Positions 1-5,938 of a stretch of 6,435 bases of DNA are shown here, piece by piece. The notes beneath the pieces are model-generated. The model was not told the DNA's origin. It was given only the letters and a program-made list of their open reading frames with translations, and made no database searches. Made by a program: the position numbers and the translations under genes. Source of the stretch: an uncultured Leucobacter sp. (GTDB lineage Bacteria > Actinomycetota > Actinomycetes > Actinomycetales > Microbacteriaceae). The stretch lies in assembly GCA_937872275.1 (NCBI GenBank), contig CALMSE010000320.1, positions 1-6,435 of the forward strand, given 5' to 3'. Each line of letters starts with the position of its first letter. The first letter of the stretch is position 1.

Positions 1-464
1 ATCCGGGGGAGCCGGGGATCGTGCGGCACCGTGCGGCACTGGAACGGTGCGCGGGCGTCCGATGCCGCGTAGCGGCGCAGCGGATCGTCTTCGAGCGAAT
101 CGACGGGGGCGATCTCGGGCGGCATCTCCTGGTATTCGAGTCCCGGCTCGCCGTCGTGGAAGGAGACGATCGTCTCGAGGATCTGCCGGTCGCCTTGGGA
201 GGCGCCGACCCTGACGGCGTCGAAGGCCCGGCCCCGCTTGAGCGTGCTGGGCGAGTAGAGCACCGGATCGGCGGCTCGGCCGGGTGAGAGGAAGACCGCG
301 TGCAGAGAACTCGCGGTGCGGGAATGCTCGATGGCTGCCGAGGCGGCGATCAGCGAGTGCGAGAGACTGTGCCCCCCGAAGATCCGAGAACCGTAGCCGG
401 CCGCGCAGATCCCGGTGTAGCCGGCGGGCTCCCGAGTGAGCTGCCGATGATCGAAGAGGTGCAT
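1..464 (-). CDS. TesB-family acyl-CoA thioesterase II, N-terminal part (3' end beyond window)
   Basis: Reading leftward from the ATG at 464 gives 154 codons and no stop before the window edge, so only the N-terminal half is seen. It matches the first hotdog domain of acyl-CoA thioesterase II (TesB family), which hydrolyses acyl-CoA to free acid and CoA in the cytoplasm. Landmarks are SRIFGGHSLSHSL at residues 26-38, SLHAVFLSPG at 53-62 (family pattern HSLHxxFLRPG), RGRAFDAVRVGASQ at 77-90 (pattern DGRSFxxRxVxAxQ) and FHDGEPGLEYQEMP at 102-115. The Asp, Thr and Gln catalytic residues of TesB sit in the second hotdog domain, off the window. The start is supported by GGGAG at 476-480, 11 bases upstream, a rather long spacing, and by the family N-terminus; no better start lies upstream in frame. 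The gene is transcribed divergently from the bifunctional enzyme at 592 and shares its control region, so a role in controlling or rescuing the CoA pool of that pathway is inferred. Confidence 0.86.
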   Translation of the reverse strand, partial: MHLFDHRQLTREPAGYTGICAAGYGSRIFGGHSLSHSLIAASAAIEHSRTASSLHAVFLSPGRAADPVLYSPSTLKRGRAFDAVRVGASQGDRQILETIVSFHDGEPGLEYQEMPPEIAPVDSLEDDPLRRYAASDARAPFQCRTVPHDPRLPR

Positions 465-517
465 AACAGGCGATTCTCCCGCGGTGACGGTCGGAAACTC
501 AATGTCGGTACCCGTAC

Positions 518-546
518 GATATACCAATCGAATGATTGTTTGATAA
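518..546 (-). promoter_or_regulatory. Candidate promoter for the thioesterase gene
   Basis: On the minus strand TTATCA (546-541, 4 of 6 matches to TTGACA) and TATATC (523-518) are separated by exactly 17 bases. A start near position 511 would leave a leader of roughly 45-50 bases before the ATG at 464. The dyad at 524-539 lies inside the spacer, the usual place for a repressor site. No comparably good plus-strand promoter is seen; the nearest is a weak TAACGT at 544-549 with no clear -35 box. Confidence 0.45.
524..539. promoter_or_regulatory. Operator-like dyad, copy 1 (divergent control region)
   Basis: CCAATCGAATGATTGT has perfect 5-base inverted arms, CAATC and GATTG, around GAAT. It lies in the AT-rich gap between the divergent thioesterase and bifunctional-enzyme genes. 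It agrees with the site at 2714-2729 at 12 of 16 positions, in the same orientation and with the same centre of symmetry. Size and symmetry resemble operators of TetR-family repressors that govern acyl-CoA catabolism. The regulator itself is not in this window, so its identity is inference. Confidence 0.55.
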
Positions 547-580
547 CGTGGAGGCGTTCTTGTACCGGCGCAACGATCCG

Positions 581-586
581 AAGGAG
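581..586 (+). promoter_or_regulatory. Ribosome binding site that fixes the bifunctional enzyme start
   Basis: AAGGAG sits 5 bases before the ATG at 592. The in-frame GTG at 586 overlaps this site and so cannot be served by it, which favours the ATG at 592. Confidence 0.8.
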
Positions 587-591
587 TGGCG

Positions 592-2634
592 ATGAGCCTG
601 GTCTCCGTGACGCACGAGGATGATCTCGCGATCCTCACCATCGACAACCCGCCGGTGAGCACCGGCAACACCGCCCTGCGCACCGCGCTCTTCGAGGCCT
701 TCGCGGAGCTGAGGAAGGAGCGGGGAGCCCGGGCGATCGTGGTGCTCAGCGCCCAGGCCCACTTCTACTCGGGATCCGACATCAAGGAGTTCGACGGACC
801 GGTGCAGCACCCGCTGCTGACCGAGGTCATCGAGGTGATGGAATCGCTCGAAGTGCCGATCGTCGCGGCGTTGAACGGCCTCACGCTCGGCGGAGGCCTC
901 GAGTTCGCGCTGGCCTGCGATGAGCGGGTCGCGACCACCGACAGCAAGCTCGGCCTGCCCGAGGTGAGTCTCGGCTTCATGCCCGGCGCCGGCGGCACCG
1001 TGCGGCTGCCCAGGCTCATCGGTACCGCGGCGGCCATCGACATCATCGCGTCGGCGAAGCCGATCGGCGCCCAGCGGGCTCTCGAGCTGGGCCTGGTCGA
1101 CGAGGTGGTCGACGCCTCGGAGCTGCGGGCCGCCGCCGTGGCACGGGCGAGGGCCGCCGTTCGCCGCCGCATCGTGCTCATGGAGCATCTGCCCGCCGAG
1201 GACCCGGCCGAGCTCGACGCCGTGGTCGACAGGTATCGGAGCTCGCCGAAGACGCGCCCGAACGTGCTGCGAGCGATCGACTTCGTGCTGGCGGGGGTGG
1301 GGAAGCCCGGCCCTGAGACGGTGAAGCGAGAGCGCGTCGTGTTCGACGAGCTGCGTGTGGGACCGGAGGCCCGCAACCTGCGGTACCTGTTCTTCGCGGC
1401 GCGCGCGGCCGCGAAGGATCTCGCCGTGGCCGAGCCGAACCGCCCGATCCGTCGGGTCGGCGTCGCGGGGGCGGGGACGATGGGCTTCGGGATCGCCGAG
1501 GCGTTGCTCGGCGCCGGCCTCGAGGTCGTGCTCTACGAGGTGGACGCCGAGGTGCGGCGGGGTGCCGAGGAGAGGCTGCGTGCGGCCGGAGAGGCCTCGC
1601 GGAAGTGGGGCGAACTCGATTGCGTCTCCGATCTCGCCGCATTCGCCGGGGTGGACCTGGTGATCGACGCGGTCTTCGAGGACATGGCGGTGAAGCAACG
1701 GCTCCTGCGCGATCTCGAACCCGTCGTCGCCGCGGACGCGGTGCTCGCCACGAACACCTCCTATCTCGATCTGAACGAGATGGCGGCGGCGCTGGAGGAT
1801 CGGAGTCGATTCGTCGGACTGCACTTCTTCAACCCGGCGAACAGGAATCCGCTGATCGAGGTCGTGCGCGCCGATCGCACGAGCGACGCGACCATCGGTG
1901 CGATGGCGCAGGTGGCGAGGCTTCTGCGCAAGACGCCGATCCTCGCGGGGGTCGCCGACGGCTTCGTGGCGAACCGCGTCTACGCGGACTACCGCATGCA
2001 GGCGGAGTACCTCGTCGAAGACGGCGCCTCGCCGCGCCAGGTCGACGACGCGATGCGCGCCCTCGGTCTGCCGGTGGGGCCCTTCGCCGTGGGGGACATG
2101 TCCGGGCTCGACATCGCCTGGGCGAGGCGCAAGCGGCAGGCCGCCACGCGGAACCCCGAGCAGCGCTACACGACCATCGCCGACACGCTGTGCGAGCAGG
2201 GGCGCCTGGGCAAGAAGACCGGCGCGGGCTGGTACCTCTACTCCGAGGAGGCTCCGCGCGGGTCCGAGGATCCCCGGGTCGCTCGGATCATCGACGAGGC
2301 GCGGGCCGCCCGGGGGATCGAGCCGCGGGTCGTCCCGCGCGACGAGATCCAGCAGCGCATCGTCTGCGTCATGCTGATCGCCGCCGCGGGCCTGGTCGAG
2401 AGCGGGGTCGCGAACCGCGCGAGCGACATCGACCTGGCCTTCACCGAGGGCTTCGCCTTTCCCAGGTGGCTCGGCGGCCCCGTCCGCTACGCCGCGGCCC
2501 AGCCCGACGAGTGGCTGGGCGAGGGGCTGCGTCGGGTCTGGGAATCGGACCCCATCGGCTTCGCCCTCGCGGCCGGGTCGGGGGAGGCGATCCCTCGGTC
2601 GATCCGCCGGGTCCTCGACGAGGTGAACGGCTGA
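592..2634 (+). CDS. Bifunctional enoyl-CoA hydratase / 3-hydroxyacyl-CoA dehydrogenase (FadJ/FadB type)
   Basis: This 680-residue fusion carries out two beta-oxidation steps: hydration of 2-enoyl-CoA to 3-hydroxyacyl-CoA, then NAD-dependent oxidation to 3-oxoacyl-CoA. Residues 1-190 form a crotonase domain with GGGLEFALACD at 100-110 and GLPE at 121-124. The general acid/base glutamates are E104 and E124, 20 apart as in FadB. A linker of about 95 residues leads to a Rossmann domain with GAGTMG at 293-298. The dehydrogenase Ser-His-Glu-Asn set is present: S390 in TNTSYL, H411 in HFFNP, E423 and N461. Two C-terminal dehydrogenase-type domains follow (about 457-550 and 585-680), with GPFAVGDMSGLDI at 496-508 and GAGWYLY at 544-550. 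Length is slightly below E. coli FadJ and FadB (714 and 729). After HFFNP the sequence reads ANRNPLIEVV rather than the common VHLMPLVEVV, possibly a substrate-pocket difference. Both activities look intact. The chain length or type of substrate cannot be told. The gene lies 104 bases upstream of the thiolase-like operon. Confidence 0.95.
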   Translation: MSLVSVTHEDDLAILTIDNPPVSTGNTALRTALFEAFAELRKERGARAIVVLSAQAHFYSGSDIKEFDGPVQHPLLTEVIEVMESLEVPIVAALNGLTLGGGLEFALACDERVATTDSKLGLPEVSLGFMPGAGGTVRLPRLIGTAAAIDIIASAKPIGAQRALELGLVDEVVDASELRAAAVARARAAVRRRIVLMEHLPAEDPAELDAVVDRYRSSPKTRPNVLRAIDFVLAGVGKPGPETVKRERVVFDELRVGPEARNLRYLFFAARAAAKDLAVAEPNRPIRRVGVAGAGTMGFGIAEALLGAGLEVVLYEVDAEVRRGAEERLRAAGEASRKWGELDCVSDLAAFAGVDLVIDAVFEDMAVKQRLLRDLEPVVAADAVLATNTSYLDLNEMAAALEDRSRFVGLHFFNPANRNPLIEVVRADRTSDATIGAMAQVARLLRKTPILAGVADGFVANRVYADYRMQAEYLVEDGASPRQVDDAMRALGLPVGPFAVGDMSGLDIAWARRKRQAATRNPEQRYTTIADTLCEQGRLGKKTGAGWYLYSEEAPRGSEDPRVARIIDEARAARGIEPRVVPRDEIQQRIVCVMLIAAAGLVESGVANRASDIDLAFTEGFAFPRWLGGPVRYAAAQPDEWLGEGLRRVWESDPIGFALAAGSGEAIPRSIRRVLDEVNG

Positions 2635-2702
2635 AGGATCGCGATCGCGAGCGCCGAAGACCAGATCCGCCGGGCGGCCGGTCGGGCGGGAGAGATTCGC
2701 AC

Positions 2703-2705
2703 TTG
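2703..2705 (+). promoter_or_regulatory. Possible alternative TTG start for the first thiolase-like gene
   Basis: This TTG is in frame with the ATG at 2739 and lies 8 bases after GGGAGAG (2688-2694), a better-spaced ribosome site than the one at 2739. Using it would add 12 residues rich in Lys, Asn and Gln and would place the operator-like dyad inside the gene. The family N-terminus (RRVAAVGSAQT) and the base composition both favour the ATG, so this is recorded as an alternative only. Confidence 0.2.
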
Positions 2706-2713
2706 AAAATAAA

Positions 2714-2729
2714 CCAAACGTATGGTTGG
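2714..2729. promoter_or_regulatory. Operator-like dyad, copy 2 (upstream of thiolase-like operon)
   Basis: CCAAACGTATGGTTGG is an imperfect palindrome with arms CCAA and TTGG and a C/G pair at positions 6 and 11. It ends 9 bases before the ATG at 2739. It shares 12 of 16 bases with the site at 524-539. An overlapping dyad, AACCAAACGTATGGTT at 2712-2727, is also palindromic at all but two base pairs. The position close to the start codon suits repression of the downstream operon. A promoter is expected here, but no convincing -35/-10 pair could be assigned; TTGAAA at 2703-2708 is the only -35-like sequence. Confidence 0.55.
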
Positions 2730-2731
2730 GT

Positions 2732-2736
2732 AAGGA
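2732..2736 (+). promoter_or_regulatory. Closely spaced ribosome binding site of the first thiolase-like gene
   Basis: AAGGA lies only 2 bases before the ATG at 2739, shorter than the usual 5-9, so initiation may be weaker than for the other genes of the cluster. Confidence 0.4.
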
Positions 2737-2738
2737 AT

Positions 2739-3860
2739 ATGGAACGGACATCTCGACGAAGAGTGGCTGCCGTGGGCAGCGCGCAGACCTCCCTCGCGGG
2801 GGCGCACACCGAACGGCAGCACATCGATCTGATCGACGAGGTCGTCGTCGCGGCGCTCAAGGGCACCGGCCTGCGGATCGAGGACGTGGACTTCGTCATC
2901 GATTCGGGGAGCGACTTCCTCGACGGCCGCAGCATCTCGAACTGCGGCTTCCTGGGCGCGATGGGGGCGAACCACAAGGAAGAGTCGCGGGTGGAGGAGG
3001 ACGGCCTCTGGGCGCTCGCCTACGCCGCGAACAAGATCGCCGCGGGCCCCAAGTCGGTGGCCCTGGTGATCGCCTACTCCAAGCCCTCGGAGAGCGATAT
3101 CGACGACTTCTGGAACGGCATGCTGGAGCCCTTCCTGCAGCGACCGGTGGGCCTCAGCCACCAGACGGCGTCCGCGCTGACCGCGCAGCGCTACCTGGCG
3201 GCCTCGGGCCTCAGCGCCGAAGACCTGCGCGTGGTGTCGGATGCCGCCTGGCGGCGGGCGGAGGCGAACCCCGCCGTCGAGACCGAAGGCTCCCGGCCCT
3301 CGGACGAGCCGGTGGCCGCGCCGCTGACGCGCTCGGACTACTCGCGTCCGACCGACGGCGCGGTGGCCGTCGTGCTGGCGGTCGACACGGTCGCGGAGAA
3401 GATCGTCCGGAACCCGGTGTGGGTGACCGGTCACGGATCCGCCATGGATCACTACTTCTTCACCGCGCGCGACGGCGACGCGATGCCGGCGGCCGCCCAC
3501 GCCCTCAAGGGCGCCCTCGCCATGTCGGGCAAGGAGTCCGCAGCCGATTTCGATCTCGTCGAGGTCTCGGCGACCTCCACCGTGGGCGAGCTCATGGTGG
3601 TCGAGGCGCTGGGCCTCGCCGAGCCGCACCGGGGCATCGAACTCTATCGCTCCGGCGATGCGAGCATCAACCCCTCCGGCGGTGCGCTGCCGGCCGACCC
3701 GGTCATGGCCACGGGACTGGTGCGCTTCCACGAGGCGCTGATCCGGCTCGCCCGGAGGGAAGGGCACGAGGCGAGCGAGGCGAAGTCCGCGCTCGTCCAT
3801 GGAACGGGCGGTTTCGCCATGCAGAACCACTGCGTGGTCGCACTGGAGGTGGCGCGATGA
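2739..3860 (+). CDS. SCP2-thiolase-like protein lacking thiolase catalytic residues (first of tandem pair)
   Basis: This 373-residue protein has the thiolase fold of the SCP2/lipid-transfer group. It shows RRVAAVGSAQT at 7-17, the helix region AYAANKIAAG at 94-103, TDGAVAVVLA at 205-214 (family SDGAAAVVLA), FDLVEVSATSTVGELMVVEALGL at 271-293, NPSGG at 311-315 and HGTGG at 354-358. The catalytic positions are changed. The stretch that should carry the nucleophilic Cys reads RVEEDGLWALAY (85-95 region) with no Cys. The EVHD motif of SCP2 thiolases is replaced by EVSATS. The GHP histidine is replaced by AD at 319-320 before P321. The second active-site Cys is absent. Classical thiolysis is therefore unlikely. 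Cofactor-free aldolase relatives (Ltp2) and non-catalytic thiolase partners offer precedents. It overlaps the next thiolase-like gene by ATGA and lies in an operon with a double DUF35 protein. The start follows the family N-terminus; a TTG at 2703 is an alternative. The family assignment is firm, the reaction is not. Confidence 0.88.
   Translation: MERTSRRRVAAVGSAQTSLAGAHTERQHIDLIDEVVVAALKGTGLRIEDVDFVIDSGSDFLDGRSISNCGFLGAMGANHKEESRVEEDGLWALAYAANKIAAGPKSVALVIAYSKPSESDIDDFWNGMLEPFLQRPVGLSHQTASALTAQRYLAASGLSAEDLRVVSDAAWRRAEANPAVETEGSRPSDEPVAAPLTRSDYSRPTDGAVAVVLAVDTVAEKIVRNPVWVTGHGSAMDHYFFTARDGDAMPAAAHALKGALAMSGKESAADFDLVEVSATSTVGELMVVEALGLAEPHRGIELYRSGDASINPSGGALPADPVMATGLVRFHEALIRLARREGHEASEAKSALVHGTGGFAMQNHCVVALEVAR
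3845..3850 (+). promoter_or_regulatory. Ribosome binding site inside the end of the preceding gene
   Basis: GGAGGT lies 6 bases before the ATG at 3857, within the last codons of the first thiolase-like gene. With the ATGA overlap this points to translational coupling and matched output of the two proteins. Confidence 0.75.
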
Positions 3861-5011
3861 CCCAGGTAGCCGTTGTCGGAACGGGGCAGACCGAGCACGC
3901 TCGGCGTCGCACCGACGTGAGCCAGGCGGGTCTCGCCCGCGAGGCAGTGGTCGAGGCGCTCGCCGACGCCCAGCTGACGATGGACGACATCGACAGCATC
4001 GTCATCGCGAGCGGCCCGGCGATGTTCGCCGCCGTGAACCAGCCCGAGAAATGGATCGCCGATGCGCTGGGCGCCCGCTTCAAGCCGGTGGTGCGCATCA
4101 CCAGCGGCGGCGGCACCGGCCTCGCCGGTGCGCTCGCCGCGGTGAACCAGATCAAGGGCGGCGCCGCCAGGCGCGTCCTGGTGGTCGCCTACGACAAGCT
4201 CTCCGAGGGCGCGCTCCAGGCGTCGATCTCGACGCTCTACGACCCCTTCTGGGGTCGCGAGTTCGCCGTCGGGATCATGGGCTTCTCCGCCGCCTACTGG
4301 CACGCCCGCATGCTCAAGCTCGGGCACACCGAAGAGGCCGCCGCGATGGTGTCGGTGAAGAACCGCCGCAACGCGCTGCTCAACCCGAAGGCGCACGTGA
4401 AGCGCGAGGTGACCGTCGAAGAGGTGCTGGCCTCGCGCCCGCTGTGCTGGCCGATCAAGATCCTCGACGTTCCCCCGATCTCCGACGGCGCGTGCGCGGT
4501 GATCCTCGCGCATGAGGACGACGCCGAGAAGATCACGGATCGCCCGGCCTGGATCCGCGGCATGGCCTACTGGGGCGAGGCGGACAACGGCCCGGATCGC
4601 GCGATGGTGCAGTCCGAGCCGCTGCAACTCGCCGCGGCGCAGGTCTACAAGGAGGCGGGGGTCACGAACCCGTTCCGCCAGTTCGACGTGGCCGAGCTGC
4701 AGGAGCCCTACACCTGCTTCGAGCTGAGCTACTACGAGAGCCTCGGGTTCTGCCCCGAGGGCGGCGCGGCGGAGCTGATCGCCTCCGGCGAGACCGAGAT
4801 GACCGGCAGCCTGCCGGTGAACCCGTCGGGCGGCTGCATGGGGGCGAATCCCATCGGCGCGACCGCGCTGATCCGCCTCGCCGAGGCGGCGATGCAGGTG
4901 ACCGGCAAGGCCGGCGCCCACCAGGTTCCCGGCGCCGAACTCGCGGTGGCGCAGGCCGGCGGCGGCTGGGCGAACCTCCGCGGTGTCGCGGTCGTGGGCG
5001 CAGAGAAATAA
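3857..5011 (+). CDS. SCP2-thiolase-like protein without canonical Cys/His (second of tandem pair)
   Basis: This 384-residue protein is annotated in many genomes as acetyl-CoA acetyltransferase or thiolase-domain protein. Visible family features are VAVVGTGQTEHARR at 4-17, the helix start ITSGGGTGLAGALAAV at 81-96, VLVVAYDKLSEG at 107-118, PPISDGACAVILA at 206-218, YYESLGFCPEG at 292-302, LPVNPSGG at 319-326 and AGGGW at 367-371. Where true thiolases carry the acyl-accepting Cys, the sequence reads SGGGTG. The GHP histidine is Asn331 (GANPIGAT), the SCP2 HD motif is replaced by EPYTCF, and the late Cys is Ala366/Gly. It is nevertheless closer to the family consensus than its neighbour and is the better candidate for the catalytic subunit. 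Known relatives acting with DUF35 partners include the steroid side-chain aldolase Ltp2 and IpfD of ibuprofen breakdown. A retro-aldol or retro-Claisen cleavage of an acyl-CoA side chain is inferred. The start is set by GGAGGT at 3845-3850; the stop lies 9 bases before the DUF35 start. Confidence 0.9.
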   Translation: MTQVAVVGTGQTEHARRRTDVSQAGLAREAVVEALADAQLTMDDIDSIVIASGPAMFAAVNQPEKWIADALGARFKPVVRITSGGGTGLAGALAAVNQIKGGAARRVLVVAYDKLSEGALQASISTLYDPFWGREFAVGIMGFSAAYWHARMLKLGHTEEAAAMVSVKNRRNALLNPKAHVKREVTVEEVLASRPLCWPIKILDVPPISDGACAVILAHEDDAEKITDRPAWIRGMAYWGEADNGPDRAMVQSEPLQLAAAQVYKEAGVTNPFRQFDVAELQEPYTCFELSYYESLGFCPEGGAAELIASGETEMTGSLPVNPSGGCMGANPIGATALIRLAEAAMQVTGKAGAHQVPGAELAVAQAGGGWANLRGVAVVGAEK

Positions 5012-5014
5012 GGG
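5010..5014 (+). promoter_or_regulatory. Ribosome binding site choosing between two ATGs
   Basis: AAGGG overlaps the stop codon of the preceding gene and abuts an ATG at 5015, leaving no spacing. It lies 6 bases before the in-frame ATG at 5021, which is therefore the more likely start. The difference is two residues (Met-Thr). Confidence 0.6.
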
Positions 5015-5020
5015 ATGACG

Positions 5021-5935
5021 ATGACTGAGAATCAGAACGCAGTGCTGGATTCCATGCCGGCGCAGATCAAGATGCCCTACACGCTGACTCCCGGCACCGC
5101 CATCGGTGTCTTCCTCGCCGAGCTCTCGAAGCAGCGGCTGCTCGCCTCGAAGCACGGCACGGAGATCTGCTTCCCTCCCGCAGAGTTCTCTCCCACGGGC
5201 GAGCCCTCCGACGGCTTCGTCGAGCTCGCACCGGTCGGCGAGGTCGTGGCCTTCACCACGTCCGGCGAGGGCGCCCTCGGCCTCGTGCTGATCGACGGCA
5301 CGAGCGTGCCGTTCGCGCACCGGATCGTCGGCTTCGGGGACGGCGAGCTCGAGATCGGCGCGCGGGTCCGGGCAGTGTGGGCCGAGGCCCCCGCCGGCGA
5401 CTCCGTGCTCGACCTCGCGGGCTTCGGCCCGGCGGGCGATGCGGCGGCCTTCGGGCCGCGCGAGGTGGACGGCGAGCTCTCACCCGCGCTCGAGCAGGTC
5501 GCCTACACCATGACGCTCGACTACCGGCACGCCTACGGTCACTACTACGGCACCTTCTTCGACGGGGTGCGCAACGGGCGTCGGCTGCGCGGGATCAAGT
5601 GCACCGCCTGCGATCGGGTGCTCCTGCCGCCGCGGGGCCGCTGCGATGCCTGCTTCGCGCCCACCGGCCAGTGGGTGGATGTCGCCTCGACCGGCACGGT
5701 GCAGGCGAGCTCGGTGGTGCACATCGAGTTCATCGGGCAGCGCATGCAGCCCCCGTACGTGTACGCCGAGATCGTGCTCGACGGCGCGTCGACCCGGCTC
5801 ATCCACATGATCGGCGGGGTCGATCCCGAAGAGGCGAAGACGAAGACCGCGCCGGGAGCGCGGGTGCGCGCGGTCTGGAGCGACCGGCACACCGGCAGCC
5901 TGGCCGACATCGACTACTTCGAGGTGATCGAGTAG
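5021..5935 (+). CDS. Tandem DUF35 (zinc ribbon/OB-fold) protein, thiolase partner
   Basis: The protein is 304 residues, about twice the usual 130-150 of a DUF35 protein, and consists of two DUF35 units. The N-terminal unit (about 20-135) has the PYTLTPGTAIGVFLAEL entry helix and an OB-fold stretch, but its zinc ribbon has decayed: the expected CxxC reads SKHGTE at 43-48 and only C50 remains. The C-terminal unit (about 165-304) begins with the YYGTFFDGVRNGRRLRG helix and keeps a full ribbon, C194-x2-C197 and C208-x2-C211. An OB-fold with STGTVQASSVVHI (223-235) and the end segment GARVRAVW (279-286) follows. GARVRAVW also occurs at 113-120 in the N-terminal half, direct evidence of internal duplication. 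DUF35 proteins bind thiolase-fold enzymes and help form the acyl-CoA pocket, as in archaeal thiolase complexes, BbsA, PhlB and ChsH2. Two DUF35 units next to two thiolase-like proteins suggest a hetero-oligomer with one unit per partner. An ATG at 5015 is an alternative start. Confidence 0.9.
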   Translation: MTENQNAVLDSMPAQIKMPYTLTPGTAIGVFLAELSKQRLLASKHGTEICFPPAEFSPTGEPSDGFVELAPVGEVVAFTTSGEGALGLVLIDGTSVPFAHRIVGFGDGELEIGARVRAVWAEAPAGDSVLDLAGFGPAGDAAAFGPREVDGELSPALEQVAYTMTLDYRHAYGHYYGTFFDGVRNGRRLRGIKCTACDRVLLPPRGRCDACFAPTGQWVDVASTGTVQASSVVHIEFIGQRMQPPYVYAEIVLDGASTRLIHMIGGVDPEEAKTKTAPGARVRAVWSDRHTGSLADIDYFEVIE

Positions 5936-5938
5936 CCC

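Noticed and set aside
21..287. Short plus-strand open frames at the left end (21-287 and 300-623)
   Set aside because: They lie opposite the thioesterase gene, which shows conserved TesB motifs in the minus frame; the plus frames show none.
2639..2650. Perfect 12-base palindrome TCGCGATCGCGA just after the bifunctional enzyme stop
   Set aside because: Made of alternating GATC/CGCG units that arise easily at this base composition; it has no loop, no T-tract and no second copy, so neither a terminator nor an operator can be supported.
2661..2692. GC-rich stretch with short inverted pieces (CCGCC/GGCGG) as a possible terminator
   Set aside because: Arms are short with almost no loop and there is no U-run; the stretch fits general GC richness. 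Read-through from the upstream gene into the thiolase operon remains possible.
499..2751. Very long minus-strand open frame (about 750 codons) opposite the bifunctional enzyme
   Set aside because: Its translation is low-complexity, rich in Arg, Gly, His and Asp with no recognisable domain, as expected for the antisense of a GC-rich gene. The plus-strand protein has complete domains and catalytic residues.
2487..3830. Long minus-strand open frame opposite the first thiolase-like gene
   Set aside because: Low-complexity composition without domain motifs; it is the shadow of a well-supported plus-strand gene.
2739..5011. Simple annotation of both genes as acetyl-CoA acetyltransferases
   Set aside because: The fold is right, but the nucleophilic Cys, GHP His and late Cys are missing in both, so the enzymatic label is not supported.
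3644..5320. Long minus-strand open frame spanning the second thiolase-like and DUF35 genes
   Set aside because: It crosses the boundary of two well-supported plus-strand genes and has Arg/Gly/His-rich sequence with no family features.
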